DNA of 64,000 nucleotides from Tupaia tana (GCA_026018925.1 JAKSZU010000004.1:39885233-39949232), one strand, 5' to 3'. Shown: positions 42,005 to 54,059, counted from the first letter of the stretch. Notes: a model not told the origin generated them from the letters alone. Numbers and translations are program-made.

Positions 42005-42243
42005 CGCTGGACTCCCACGTAGTCAACCGCGGTTCGCGTCCCAGACCAGGTGGCTTAAAACTCACGCCGGGCGCATGTGCGTGCGTGCCCAAGATCCCGA
42101 GAGCAGAATGGAGGAGAAGGGACTGTGGTGTGACTATCCCCCTGGGGGGATGATTTCTCGCTTTCTGTCTCTCTGTCTCTCTCTGTCTGTCTGGCGAGCA
42201 CATGCGCCCCATAGCGAAAACCTCTCCCCCCCAAAAAAAAAAA
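42005..42243 (+). mobile_element. SINE-A, 5'-truncated, inserted at the same target as the preceding copy
   Basis: It starts at CGCTGGACTCCCACGTAGTC, so the A box is missing. It runs through CGGTTCGCGTCCCAGACCAG to GCCCCATAGCGAAAACCTCT and a C/A tail. The flanks GACCTAGGCAA (41994-42004) and GATCTAAGCAA (42244-42254) form an 11-bp TSD with two mismatches that overlaps the TSD of the first copy. Confidence 0.92.
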
Positions 42244-42985
42244 GATCTAAGCAAGCTTTTTTGGTCAATGCCCCAATTCCTATTAGGGCAATAGACTAAT
42301 TGGGCAGTCTAATTGGGACAACCTGGCTCGCATTGGGGACCACGCGTGATTAGATGATCAAGTTTCTCATTCTTTACCTCTGAGGAAGTTGCGCAGGTGC
42401 AGGAAAAGAACGTGTGGATTCAAATTTAAAGGAAGAACATAGGCAGTCTAAGGGGCCTCCCACTAATGAATATTCATGACCTCTGGTAATAAAAATAATG
42501 GTTAACTAGTACCAAGTGCGGTTGCCACCTGGCAATCTGCCCACCTTTTTGGGTGTACTTTCTTTCTTTCCTCTCCTTTATTCCTATTAAATCTTTTTTT
42601 CGACCTACTTCATTCATGGTTGCAGTTTCATTTTGCGCCTAGGGACAGATCTCTAATTTTAGTGATCTGGACCCAAAGAACCAAGGACTTCACAACGCGG
42701 CTTGACACTCTCCCATCCGTTAACATCACCTCCATGCATGAACATGTTTGACATCTCTCCTGTACCCGAACACCAATCACGTAGGATAAGAGCCCACCCT
42801 ATAGGTCTCGTTTTAACTTAATTATCTCTTTGAAGAACTATTTCTAAATATAATAATATTGACAAAAGGCTACTCATATGACTTCATTTAATCTTAATAA
42901 CTCTCCCCAGGGCCCTATCTCCAAATACTATTACAGCCTAGGGTACTGAGGTAGAGACTTTGACATAAGAATCTAGGAGAAACTT

Positions 42986-43627
42986 AGTCCCTAACCATCA
43001 GGTGAGTACAGCTATATCAATAAATGAATTCCATTGTGATATGGTTGTGATGTTGCTTTATCCACCTTTATCTAGCACAATATCGTATATATTTCCCAGT
43101 GTCTGCTGATATAAATTATCAAAACCGTGCAATATTCTTAGTAGGTAGGGTAAACCTTTAATATTGAGAATTTATATCAGAGGTATCAGGTTCTAATTAA
43201 ATGGAGGTTATGGGATGGAGACTGAAGAGAATAGGCATCATCAGAGGAAATCATTGATGTTCTCAGGTACAGAGTCTACTTTTCTAAAATAGACAAGGAA
43301 AAAGTCTATTCCTCTATATTTTTAGAGAAAGAAAAGGAGGCTCATAATAATATGGGCATTCCTAATTTTCAGAGTCATCCAAATTCATCCAAATGTAATC
43401 ATCCTCATTCTTGGGGGTACATTTTTAGAGTCATTGCTTTAACACCCAAGACTTGGTAGAGCTGAAATCAACTTACCTGCAAATTTTTAACATACCTAAA
43501 AGTCTTCAGAACTCTTCATGTCAGTCTCTTAAGTTGTCTTTCATTGGCCATTGCTTAAGAGAGTGGAATGAAAACACAAAAGGCTGGTAATCCAAAACCT
43601 AGAAATTTTGATCCTAAATAGACTATC
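42986..43627. other. No gene recognised
   Basis: Unassigned AT-rich sequence. Confidence 0.4.
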
Positions 43628-43641
43628 AAATCAGAAAAATC

Positions 43642-43807
43642 ACCAGGCGTGAGTGCGTGTGTGCCCAAGATCCCGAGAGGAGAATGGAGGAGAAGGAATT
43701 GTGACATGGCCATCCCCCACTAGGGGGTGATTTCTTGCTTTCTATCTCTCTATATCTCTGTCTTTCTGGTGAGTGCACAAGCCCGATAGCAAAAACCTCT
43801 CAAAAAA
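43642..43807 (+). mobile_element. SINE-A, 5'-truncated before the B box
   Basis: Begins in the middle region (ACCAGGCGTGAGTGCGTGTG) and keeps CCCAAGATCCCGAGAGGAGA through GCCCGATAGCAAAAACCTCT and the A-tail. The tRNA head is absent. The 14-bp TSD AAATCAGAAAAATC (43628-43641; 43808-43821) shows truncation at insertion. Confidence 0.93.
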
Positions 43808-43821
43808 AAATCAGAAAAATC

Positions 43822-44292
43822 GAAAAACTCCAAGCTTTTAAAGTAGGCACAAATTTAATTCAGAGTTTTACATAACAGAAATGTTGGGAGAGTTGAGGAA
43901 TGAAAGGATTTGTCTCGTTTTCCTTAGATTTAAGAACTACAGGAAGTCATTATTACTCTGTAGGAACCCAAGTGCTCACAGAGAGCTGATACTTCTCTAG
44001 CTGATATTCCTTAGCAGAAGCTGAGTGGCTCCCACTCACCATTGCCACTTCTGGAGCCACTACTCGCAATGTGCATTGCTGGGGCTACTGCTGCCACCAC
44101 TTCCAAAGGCAGAGTGACTTCTACCTTCCCCCACCTCTTCTCTCAATTGAGTGCCTCTCACGGTTTCTAGAAATACTCCTCCATAGCGTGTATTTCTGTT
44201 GATTATTTTCCCAACAAAGTTGGAAAAATGGAATTAAAGTGCAAGTTTATTTTGGTGCAATTTTTTTTAATCTATGCATTGGTATTTTTATA
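43822..44292. other. No gene recognised
   Basis: Unassigned. A slightly GC-richer patch at 43980-44150 has no open frame of note. Confidence 0.4.
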
Positions 44293-44303
44293 ACATGCAT
44301 TTT

Positions 44304-44585
44304 TCAAGACCAGCAGATGGCATAATGGTTACATTGCTGGACTCCCACGTAGTTGACTGCAGTTTGAGTCCCTGACCCAGCAGCATAAAATGCACACTGG
44401 GTGTGTGCACGTGCGAGACAAATATCCCAAGAGGAGAATGGAGGAGAAGGGATTGTGACATGGCCATGCCCTCTTGGGAGGGATGCTTTCTCTTTCTAGC
44501 TCTCTGTCTCTCTCTTGTTTCTCTGGTTAGCACACACACCCTACAGCAAAAATCACTCTGAAAATTAATAAAAAATAAATTAATT
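44304..44585 (+). mobile_element. SINE-A, GGTTACATT head type
   Basis: AAGACCAGCAGATGGCATAA, TGGTTACATTGCTGGACTCC, AGTTTGAGTCCCTGACCCAG, ... ACCCTACAGCAAAAATCACT, tail with TAAAAAATAAATTAATT. The 11-bp TSD ACATGCATTTT is at 44293-44303 and 44586-44596. Confidence 0.93.
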
Positions 44586-44859
44586 ACATGCATTTTGTAT
44601 GAACTTTTTGAAGACTCCTCATATATTTGCACACTACATCTGTTATCTGTAACTATATAGATCCTCCTCTTACTGAGAATTCGCCAACTTCGGCAACCAA
44701 TGAAGGACAATCCTTACTGCCTTTCTAAACTTTGCTGATCACCCCTTCTGTCTACAATTTTTGTAGGTAAGTCAGCTCCAATGACTAAAGCAGCAGTCAA
44801 ACCAACCTAATAGACCACCTATATTTGAATATGCCATTGTCTAATGTTTTTATTTAACA

Positions 44860-45057
44860 AATATTTCTCTAAGTACTTTAAAAAACATAAATGCATTAAT
44901 CTTCACATTCATTTCATAAACTGAGTAATATTGCTACCTCATCTTATGGATGAGAACTGAGGTTAAACAAAGGTTGAGTAACTTGTTTAAGACCACAAAG
45001 TTAGTAAGTGGTAGGGCTGCGATTAACAACCCAGAAGTCTGACTCAAAAGACTCAAA
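44860..45057 (+). mobile_element. MIR
   Basis: ATCTTATGGATGAGAACTGA, GGTTAAACAAAGGTTGAGTA, ACTTGTTTAAGACCACAAAG, TTAGTAAGTGGTAGGGCTGC and GATTAACAACCCAGAAGTCT are the classic MIR 3' core, with little ambiguity. Confidence 0.9.
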
Positions 45058-45073
45058 AATATATGTTTTATTC

Positions 45074-45325
45074 CTTAGAGTTTTTTGCCTTAGGGTGTGT
45101 GAACTTGCTGGAGAGAAGACAGACACAGTGAGTGGAAAAGTGAGAAATCAACCCCCAGGGGGATGGCCATGCTTCAATCCCTTCTCCTCCATTCTCCTCC
45201 CAGGATTTTTAGCACCCATGCACACACACCCAGCACAATTTTCAAACCACTTGGTCTGGGACTCAAACCATAGTCAGCCATGTGGGAGTCCAGTGATGTA
45301 AGCACTATGCCACCTGCTAGTCCCA
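45074..45325 (-). mobile_element. SINE-A, older copy
   Basis: AGAGTTTTTTGCCTTAGGGT, GTGTGAACTTGCTGGAGAGA, CCTCCCAGGATTTTTAGCAC, GGACTCAAACCATAGTCAGC, ... GCCACCTGCTAGTCCC. It inserted just beyond the MIR end. Confidence 0.88.
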
Positions 45326-45659
45326 AAGACCATGCTTTTAATCCAGATGCTATGCTCTCTATAAAGTTAAAATTTTATAATTTTATAAATAAAATTTTAC
45401 AATTCTATAAACCATTTTGTATTTATTCAGTTTCATAGTATGGCTTCCCAACTAGTCTTAACTCTCTTCCTTGTCTCACATTTACTGAAGCTCCCCAATG
45501 TACATGCTTACACACACTTCCCACATGTGTACATACACTTTTCAGGCTTCAGAAATACTGAATTTCTGGTAGTTCTCATAACATAACTCATTGCTTTCTA
45601 CTCTCATTCTTTTGCCTTCTCCACTCCAGTTTGCCCTACTTTACTTTATTAGCCCAGAG

Positions 45660-45915
45660 AGTATTTTTTTAATCTTTTAAATTCTACCCCTTCCCTTACA
45701 CATATGCTCCAAATGTAATGCATTACTTTTGTTAATCAATAGTCTTTGATTCTGTACAGACTCCTATTATTGCAATTATTGTCTGTATATCCGCCTCTGT
45801 CATTACACTATAAGCATGATGAAGACAAGGTTAAGGGTTCATCTATATTTGAACCCTCAGTGCCTAGTACAATTTCTGATGCATAGTATATATTCTATAT
45901 TTATTTGTTGTGCTT
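45660..45915 (+). mobile_element. L2 3' end
   Basis: CACTATAAGCATGATGAAGA, CAAGGTTAAGGGTTCATCTA, CCTCAGTGCCTAGTACAATT, TCTGATGCATAGTATATATT, ... TTATTTGTTG parallels the L2 end 'ctgtaagctccttgagggcagggac..tgtct..ccccagtgcctagcacagtgcctggcacatagtaggtgctcaataaatatttgttg'. Confidence 0.78.
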
Positions 45916-46229
45916 AATTAAAACTCATTTTACCATTTTTTTTTTTTGCTTAGAATTTTTCTTCTTTTTTTTTAGAAATCAACTACTGCCTATGTTTTTT
46001 TTCTTTTTTTTTTTTTAAGCCTCCAATTCTTTAGCATTGCAGTAACCCCTCTTTAATTTGCCCACAGATTACTTTTCAGGCTTCAGTTCTCACTTAAAAA
46101 AACATGTGAAAGCACATATTGCTTTGGATTCCAGCAAAACTAAATAGGGACTGCTTGAAGGTCTCTGAGCACAATTTCTCTTTGGGTCAGAATTTACCAT
46201 TGTATACATATATATTACAGTTTCTTGGT

Positions 46230-46430
46230 TTTGTGTCTTTGCTCATGTCCTCTTCACCTACTTTGTACTTACCCAATTTCCATTTTCCCTGAAATTCTTC
46301 TGAACTTTCAATGCCCTACTTAAACTCCATTAAGTTGTCCTTTATTCTCCAAGCCAGATAAAATTTACCTTTTACTCTTACTGTGAGACCACTCACCGTA
46401 TTCAAGTTTCTCTCTTAGTTACATGTACCC
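46230..46430 (+). mobile_element. Probable L2 fragment
   Basis: TCAATGCCCTACTTAAACTC, CATTAAGTTGTCCTTTATTC and TCCAAGCCAGATAAAATTTA resemble the 'caagactcagctcaaatgtcacctcctcc.ggaagccttcc' part of L2. Tentative. Confidence 0.45.
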
Positions 46431-46739
46431 ATGGTTTAAATCATGCAATGAATCATTACCTCCATGGAGCTGGTAGCTCCTTATCTTGGCATTTTCCAAG
46501 CCAGCTCCCTAAAACACTTGTCACTGAACCTTACCAGGAAACAATTACCCAGCATTAGTTACTGCATAGACATAGTTGAATGGCCTCCTTGTCCACTTAC
46601 TCATTGTTAAATAACCATAGGCACATTTATTTTGTAACTCACTAATAAAGGTATAAGCAAAAACATTGTATATGTTTCACCAGTCATATTCTATTAATTA
46701 CCATATAGATTCAGAAAATCTGGAGACATAAAACCAGAT

Positions 46740-46960
46740 AGTAATGCCAGTAGCTACCATGCACAGAAGACTTACAGTATGCCGGTACCATATTATCCAT
46801 CAATATAATATTATAGGTTGTAGGATTCTATTCTAGGCACAAGAAAATCAAGGCTCAGAAAATTCAGGAAACATGTCTAACATTGTACATCTGGTAAACA
46901 GAAGAGACTAGTTAAATCCTGGAGAGTCTCTTGTTTCTGTGTTTATAGCACTATATTATA
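46740..46960 (+). mobile_element. MIR fragment
   Basis: AAATCAAGGCTCAGAAAATT, CAGGAAACATGTCTAACATT, GTACATCTGGTAAACAGAAG and GTTAAATCCTGGAGAGTCTC fit the MIR 3' core. GCACTATATTATATTCCC ends it. Confidence 0.65.
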
Positions 46961-46999
46961 TTCCCACTTCTCATATACAAATGCACTACTCAAAGTATT

Positions 47000-47165
47000 T
47001 TAAATACACTATCATATTTGATCCTTAGAATATTCTTGAAAGGTATCTATTATATTCCCCATTTTACAAGGAGAAAGCCAAAATTCAAGTTATTTCCTAA
47101 AAATCTCACAGTAAGTAAGCTGTAGAGTTGAAATTTGAACCAGGACCATTTTATGCCAATCTTAG
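47000..47165 (+). mobile_element. MIR fragment, adjacent to another MIR
   Basis: TTTGATCCTTAGAATATTCT, ATTCCCCATTTTACAAGGAG, CCTAAAAATCTCACAGTAAG, TAAGCTGTAGAGTTGAAATT and TGAACCAGGACCATTTTATG are MIR core sequence. Two independent MIRs in the same orientation lie within 430 bp. Confidence 0.8.
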
Positions 47166-48639
47166 TCTTAAATTATAAGCTATCTTCTGTGTGGGTCTTT
47201 CTGTTCTAACATCTTTCCTTTGAGGCTGTGGACTATTGGAAGAGTGGAAAGAAGGCTATTTCAGAGTCACCAGGTATTTAAGATAATTTTTTTTTTTTTT
47301 TGTCAAGTGAAGAACTTGACATGCCCCTAAATCACAAGGCATTATCCATTTTATACTACTTAACAATTTCTTGTCTTCTCTGAGCCCAGAGTAAAAAACA
47401 GACTCTAAACCTATGTCAAATTAATTTGTAAGTTGCTTAATATGCTTTCTTTGAACTATTTTTAGAAAGATAATTGATTTACATGTAAGCTGATTTTTAA
47501 TTAACCTCTCTCTTTCTTATAATATTATGAGTATTTATGGATAGACTGATCAGCAGGCAGGTACATAACTCATGGCAAGTATACATGTTTTTAAATTCTT
47601 AAGTGTTTTTTGACTTTCTTGACTTTGATAGAAATCCTGTGTTTTTCAGACAGATCAAAGTTTTAAGAGACAGAAGCCCGTACTGTCAGACACCAAGCAG
47701 TTAGGTCAATACCTGAATTGGTGCTGATCTCCATAAAGGGCAGGAGGTCAGAAACCTCAGGATGGCCTGGCCCTAAAGTAAGCCACCGACCCTCACTACT
47801 CTGCCTCTACCTGTAAAAGCGAATGCCCCAGGCAGGAACAAGTAGAAACTAAAAACAACAAGGACAAATAAAACATCTGCATATTGGGTTTCTTAAATAA
47901 TTTTCTTACCAAAGTAGTGATCTTAAGATTAAAAAATATAGCAGTAACAATGATGGCAAATAATAGTCTCATGGCTTTTTATGGGTAAGGGTTCTAAAGG
48001 CTTTTTCTTGTAGCTATACTCAGAGGCTCTATGGGCATATCCGTTGGCATATGTAGGCATTCCAGGAGTTGGCACAGCTTCCTAGAGCATCAATTTTCTC
48101 TTGTTTGAGATAAAGTAAAATAATCTATTATGTCAAACAGAGGTGCATTACGGAGTGTACTGAAAAAAAAAAATAGGAAGTTTTAAGATAAAAACACCAA
48201 GCTTCAAAGATATATTTATGTCAGCTAATTTGGACTGCTCACCCAGAACTTGGGATTTTGCCTTCTTTCTATTCTGCCACTGGGGATACCTCTGGAGAAA
48301 GACTGGGGTCTACCGAGGCATAATTTAATTGAAGTCAATTAATCATATAAATATTTTTATTATTATTACTAAGTGGAGTAAGATTATTTTTATGGTTGAA
48401 GAGTAGGTATTTTAAGATTTGCAGACCATAGTTTTTATTTTCTGTCTCTCCCACCATCCACATATAAACCACTGAAAACTACTCCATGAGCAATAGGAGT
48501 ATGAGATACAGTTCAATCAAGTTTTATACAATACAGTGAAGATAGCCACTTGTGTCAAAATATCAGCTTCATAAAAACCTTACTCATGATTCTATACAGT
48601 CATTAAATACCTTAAGAAAGCAGTATTTTCACTTCTAAT
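47166..48639. other. No gene recognised
   Basis: Unassigned. Includes a poly-T run (47286-47301) directly followed by the small hairpin GTCAAGT-GAAGA-ACTTGAC (47302-47320). Confidence 0.4.
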
Positions 48640-51600
48640 CCTAACTTGATTTTTATCTATGTTTATAACTTACATGCATAAAACAAGATCACATGTACTG
48701 TTCTGTGGTTCAGCTTCCTTTCCTCAATATTATATTGTTATTCTTTCATGTTGCTGCCCACAACAGTTATTTGCTCATTTTTATTTCTGAGTTGCATCAA
48801 CATAAAGTATTTTTATCTGTTTATATTCATTCTGCCGTTAAATGTTGGGAACATTTATTTCCAGTTTGGTACTATTATGAATTGGTGCTATGAACATTCT
48901 TGTATGCATCTTTTAATCTCATTTTTGTTAAGTTTATACCTATTCTAGAAGTACACAACCACAAAGTGTGTATTTTCAGCTTTAGTACATACTGCAAAAC
49001 ACTTTTCTGAAGTGGGTGGTACAATTTACACTTTTGTTAGCAATGTATGAGAGTTACATTGGTTCCACCTCAGCACCGACCATTGGTATTATCCATTTTT
49101 GAGCTACTGGTATGGAATGACATCTTATTGAGGGTGTTATTTGTATTTTCCTGATGGTTAATGAGGTCGAATATATTTTGGTATGCTTAGAGTCAATCTG
49201 ACATATTCTTTTTGTTCAAAGGTATATTTCTAGTTTGCCCTCTGTTTCTCTCTCTCTCTCTCTCTCTTTTTTTTTTTTTTTTTTTTTGCTTAATACAAAT
49301 TTTGTATATAATTTGGATTTCAGGCCTGTGTAAAATATATGTTTTTAAAAATATTTCCATCTATTCTGTAACTGGGATTTTCACTTATTAATGAAGTTTT
49401 GGGATGAATAGATATTTTAAAATTTAAATAAAGTCCAATTTTCTGTCTTTTTCCATTATAATAAGTATATTTGATTTTCTATTATGAAAATATTTTTCTA
49501 TCCTAAAGCTGTAAAGATATCTTATGGTGTTTTCCAGAAGGTTTATTGTTCTAAATTTTACATTTATGTCAACAAATTATATAAAAACTGTATTTATAAT
49601 TTTCAAATTAGAAGTTAGGTTTTGTGTTTTTCCTATAATTATACCAATCAATTCAGCATCCTTATTTAAAATACCATCATCTTTCTCCTTGGTATTACAG
49701 AATCACCTTTATTGTAAAGTAAATATATACATATGTGGGTTTGTTTTGGGCTTTATGTTTCACCAATCTATTTGTATGTCCTTACGTAAGATTATTGCGT
49801 TTTAATTATTACAATTCTGTAATAAGTTTGCATACTTAAAAGTATAAATCTTTACCCACTTCATTCTTTTTAACATATTGTATTTGCTATTTTTGGCTTT
49901 CTACATTTCCATAAACATTTTTAAATTGGCTGTCAGTTCTCCTAATCAAGGTTCTTGGAATTTCAATTAGAAATGTACTGAATCTTGGATTAATCTGGCA
50001 AGAAATAGCACCTTTACAACACTGAGTTTACTTCTCTGTGGGCATTCAATATTTCTTCATTTACTTAGGTCTTTAATTTTTTTCAGTATTTTGTAGTTTT
50101 ATCTATAGAGATCTTCAATCAAGTTTATTCTTAGGTATCTGATATTTTAGAAGTTATTTTCAAATATAATATTAGTTCAATTCCTTTTTGTAGTTGACTG
50201 ATAAGGATTAGAAATGCAAATGATTCTTTATGTTTTCTTTGAATCTAGTGACCTTGTTAACTCATCCATCTATTCCAATTGTTAATTTATAGTTTTTTAA
50301 AAAAACATATTCTATATCCATAATCCTGGCTTAACTGGATATTAAACATTTTATTCTTTTCTTTTTTTGGAGAAATACTATTTTTAATTAATTTTTTAAT
50401 TTATGTTTAATCATTGTACATCTTTATAGTGTACAACATGGTTTTTCCCAGTATGCATATCTTCCAAAACTTATCTTTTGTTTCTTATCTCATTGAAATA
50501 ACTTATCTTTCAGCTCAATGTTGAATACAAGTGGTAATAATGGACATCCTTATCTTGTGCCTATATGAAAGAAACTTTTGACAATTCATCATAAAATATA
50601 AATTTTGCAACAGATTTCTTGTAGCTTATTAGAGTAAAAGCATGCCCATCTATTTTCAGTTTGCTAACAGTTTTATCACAAAGGTGTTTTGAATTTTATG
50701 AAATGCTTTTTAATCTGTTCATATAATCATTGAATTTTCCTCCTTTGTTTTGCCAATGTAGACAATTACTTGATTAATTGCTTCATGCTAAATGTCACAT
50801 GTATTCCTGGAGTAACTCAACTTGTTCATAATATGTTATCTATTTTATATATTGTTTGATTTTATTTGTTGCTATTTTGCTTGGAATTTTGCAGCTTGTG
50901 TATAATTATTTGATAGTGCTCAATTTTTGTTCTTATATGTTCAACTTTTTGTTTTCAATTCTAGTCTCATAAAACAAGCTGAGAAGTATTACCTCTGTTT
51001 TATCCACTTAAAGATTTTGTGTAAGATAGTTTTTATACCATAAATGAAAGAATTGTTTTCATTCACTGATGAGGCAATCTGTGTCTGAAATTTTGTTGGT
51101 GGGAAGGTTTTAGTTATTAGTTAAATTTCTTAAGTGACCATAAGAGCTATAGATTCATTACTTCTTACTTTAATTTTAAATTGTTTATTATAGTATCTGT
51201 AGGATATGTAATTATTTCCCCTCTTTTAAACCTAAATATTTTGTTATTGTTTATTTCCCCTCTCTCTCATCAGTCCTGCCAATGCCAAGGAGTAATCATT
51301 TTAATTGCTTTTACAAAGAATCAAATTTTGACCTCCTTGTTTTTAGTTCATTGAATTCTGCTCGTATTGTCATTATTTCCTTTTCCTATGATTTCGAGGT
51401 TATTTTCTGTTTCTTTTAACCTTTCTATGATAGATTTTATAGTGATTAATTTGCAGCTTTTCTTATTTCCTAATTGGTGGATTTATATTTAAACATTTCC
51501 CTTTAGGTGTCTCCTACATATTTTGATAAGAAGCATTGCAATATAATATATTCAAAACATATTCTAATTTCTTTTTTAATACCCCATGGGTTATTTACAA

Positions 51601-51937
51601 GTGTGGCTTAACTTCAAAGCCTTTGTGGATTTTCTAGCTATCTTTTTGTTATTAAGTACTAGCTTAATTTCACTGTGGTCAGCAAATTCTCTGAATTATC
51701 ATGAGACTTTCTTTATGGCAATAAAAAATAGCAATTTTTGCTAAATGTTTCATGCATACTTGAATATAATATATTTTCTGCATTTGTTGAGGTTGAGCTT
51801 TAAACATGTAAATTAGGATTTTTTGTTAATACTTGTGTCTAAATCCTCTGTTCCTTACTAATTTTTTGGTATGTTTTTGCCTCTTAATAACAGAGGATTA
51901 ACAATAAAATCTCTGACTATAATCGTATATTGCCCTA

Positions 51938-52147
51938 TTTTTTTTTTATAATTCTTAAATTTGTATCTTCCATGAGAGAGAGTAAAGCAGAGACAGAGAT
52001 ATAGAAGGGAGACAGCACCGCTATAGGGTCTTTAGGCCCAGGTTCACCCCTAAATAATAGATGTCTCTGGCATGCTGACAGAGGTCTTGGGACATGAACC
52101 CAGGAGCTTTCCCATGTTGAATTACCACTGATCCAACCACCTAGCCC
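51938..52147 (-). mobile_element. SINE-B in old L1
   Basis: Minus-strand head GGGCTAGGTGGTTGGATCAG, TGGTAATTCAACATGGGAAA, a B-box-like GGGTTCATGTCCCAAG, a body with GCTATAGCGGTGCTGTCTC-like sequence, a CT run (plus strand CATGAGAGAGAGTAAAGC) and an A/T tail (plus strand TTTTTTTTATAATTC). Confidence 0.75.
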
Positions 52148-52859
52148 AAATTTCTCCAATTATTCTGAAAGATTTTGGCATTGATATTTTGAATCCATGT
52201 TTTCAATTGCATATAAATAAATTATGGAATATTACGTTTCTATTGAATTAAATCTTTTATTATCATGAAAAGTCTTCTTTCATTCCTAGAAATAACTTTT
52301 TGCCTTCAAGTCCAATTTGTTTGCTACCTGTATACCTTTCCTGACTTTCACTGTGTTACTTTTTCTAGTATATATTTTTAAATCATTTTCTTTTCTCTTA
52401 ATGTGTCTTTATATTTTTCATTCCAGTATTAAAATCCTTCTTTCTGATTAGACATTTAGTTTATACAGATAATGAAAGTGCTAATGTATTTCAGTTTTAA
52501 TTTACGAATTATTTTTCTTTCTTTATTTCATCTCCACTTTTCCTATTCCCTTTATTATCCTTTATTTGTTGGATCAAGCATATTTCATTTGTTCTCCTTT
52601 TGGTTTTGTTAGTCACACCACCTTTCATTATCCTTTCAATGGTTTTCTTAGAGATAACAATTAATATCCTTGATTTGGTACATTCTTCCTTAAGTTAGTA
52701 CACTTTTCATGTTTTAGATAAAGTAGACCTTAGGACAGCAACTCTTTTACCTCACCCCCAAATTTTACACCATTTTAAACATGCATTGTATTTATACATA
52801 TTATTAAACCACATAAGACATATTAACACTGAGCCAACTATCAAGTTATTGTTTCTCAG

Positions 52860-53400
52860 TCTCAAAATGGCCCCTCTTTGCCTGCTTTGTCTGATTGAAG
52901 CTACATTTATTGAGTATTTTTTCTTGCCACCTTGAGTAGCATTAGCTTTTGTCAATAGCACTGTAGTGACAATAGAAAACCATAATGGATCACAAGGAGA
53001 TCCATTTCTGGGTTGAATACTCTGTTTTCTCTGTTTTCATGTAGCAGGTTGTTCTGCAAATGTCATAGATCAATTTCATCCACACCTTTAGGGATTGCTC
53101 TTCTCACCCAATGGTCATTGCTAAGAGCTCCAGTTGGGCTTTTTTGGTAGCCTTGGGTGAACCCATTCATCCCACCCTCTTGCTGAGATGGTCGAATGTG
53201 CTACTGTCCCAGTACCTCTGCCCATTCTCTTAAGCACCTGTCTTCGCTCTTTCTTGACTATTTCCATATCAGCTCCACCTTGCCTGTGCTTCCCAGCAAT
53301 GACAGGATATAGTCCTGGCTTGTTTCTTTTTTGACATCTTTCGCAGCTGTGTTGCAGCATGCTCTGTGGTACCCATGTTCTCTTTAAAGATATCTGAATC
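52860..53400 (-). other. Unexplained GC-richer block with a 79-codon reverse frame
   Basis: The sequence is visibly less AT-rich than the surrounding L1. On the minus strand a frame at 53121-53360 is rich in K/R/G (it includes KKERRQVLKRMGRGTGT), and the neighbouring frames also read without many stops between frame changes. This is what a frameshifted processed pseudogene or a decayed ORF1-like segment would look like. I recognise no protein family, and no poly-T marks a 3' end at the left edge. Possible origins are a processed pseudogene, a lineage-specific L1 ORF1/UTR segment, or chance. Confidence 0.3.
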
Positions 53401-54059
53401 TCAGCTCAGAAGGAGGGAACTCATATCCTAAGTCATCAGTTCTTTTATTTTTCATTCTCTCTCCATCTAAAAATAACAGCTATTTTATGTCTATTGGTTT
53501 GTTTTGTTTGAATACGCTACTTGTGGATTCCTTAGGGTCCTTTACAATCCTTTCAGAACTTAGATATCTTTGGCTGGAGAACAATTCTCTACAATAAATG
53601 TTCCCTTGCTTTACTATCTTGACTAGATTCTGACTAAGATGATCAAAATTTCAGTATCGCTTTTCTTTGCTTACCATTTCTGATGCTCTTTTTTTCTTTC
53701 TACATTTCTGTGATTTCACCTGAGATCATTTTATTTTCTGTCTGAAGAGCACCCTTTAAAAATTTTTAATGTACATGTCTGCAGAGAATAAATTATTTTG
53801 ATCTTTGTCTAAAATTGACTTTGTATTATTTACTAATTAATAACTATACTCTGTCTAGAACCTGGGGTTGGCAGGTACTTCTTTTCAGCATTTTCACAAT
53901 GCAGTTTGTTATCTTTGGTTTAATTATTTCTCTTGATGAGTAAGCTTGTGAGTATTATTGATGTTCCTTTGGAAGGAACATGTCTTTTTCTGTTTGCTTA
54001 AAATATTCAGTATTTTTTGTGTTTGTGTATGCATGTGGATATGTGTGTGCATGTATGTA

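Larger units (their letters stand above)
41537..42722 (+). mobile_element. Solo LTR of an endogenous retrovirus (ERV1-like), carrying two SINEs
   Basis: After subtracting the SINEs about 630 bp remain, from about TGTGATAGGCAGTTAGTTAG to ACAACGCGGCTTGACA. Supporting features are a U3-like segment (41550-41700; 42255-42560), a polyadenylation-signal-like CCTATTAAATC at about 42586 followed by a T-run, a TTGCAGTTTCATTTTGCGCC region, and GATCTGGACCCAAAGAACCA near the end, as in gamma-retroviral-like U5 sequences. It interrupts the MaLR above. The exact ends and TSD were not resolved. Confidence 0.55.
41355..42985 (-). mobile_element. MaLR/ERVL-like LTR, antisense, split by another LTR
   Basis: The left half (41355-41536) has CAGGCTACCATTACAAATAC, CCTCACAGTTCTGGAAGTCG, AGTTCAAGACCAAAGTGTCA and TTGAGTCCCCACATGGTCTT. 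The right half (about 42723-42985) has AGGATAAGAGCCCACCCTAT, TTTTAACTTAATTATCTCTT, and GGGCCCTATCTCCAAATACT. Together they follow the antisense MaLR pattern seen at 35286-35705. Confidence 0.72.

Noticed and set aside
41740-42230. CpG island or promoter
   Set aside because: The CpG density comes entirely from two young SINE copies.
47286-47320. Poly-T run followed by the hairpin GTCAAGT-GAAGA-ACTTGAC as a terminator
   Set aside because: The order is wrong for a transcription terminator, and no transcription unit is present on either side.
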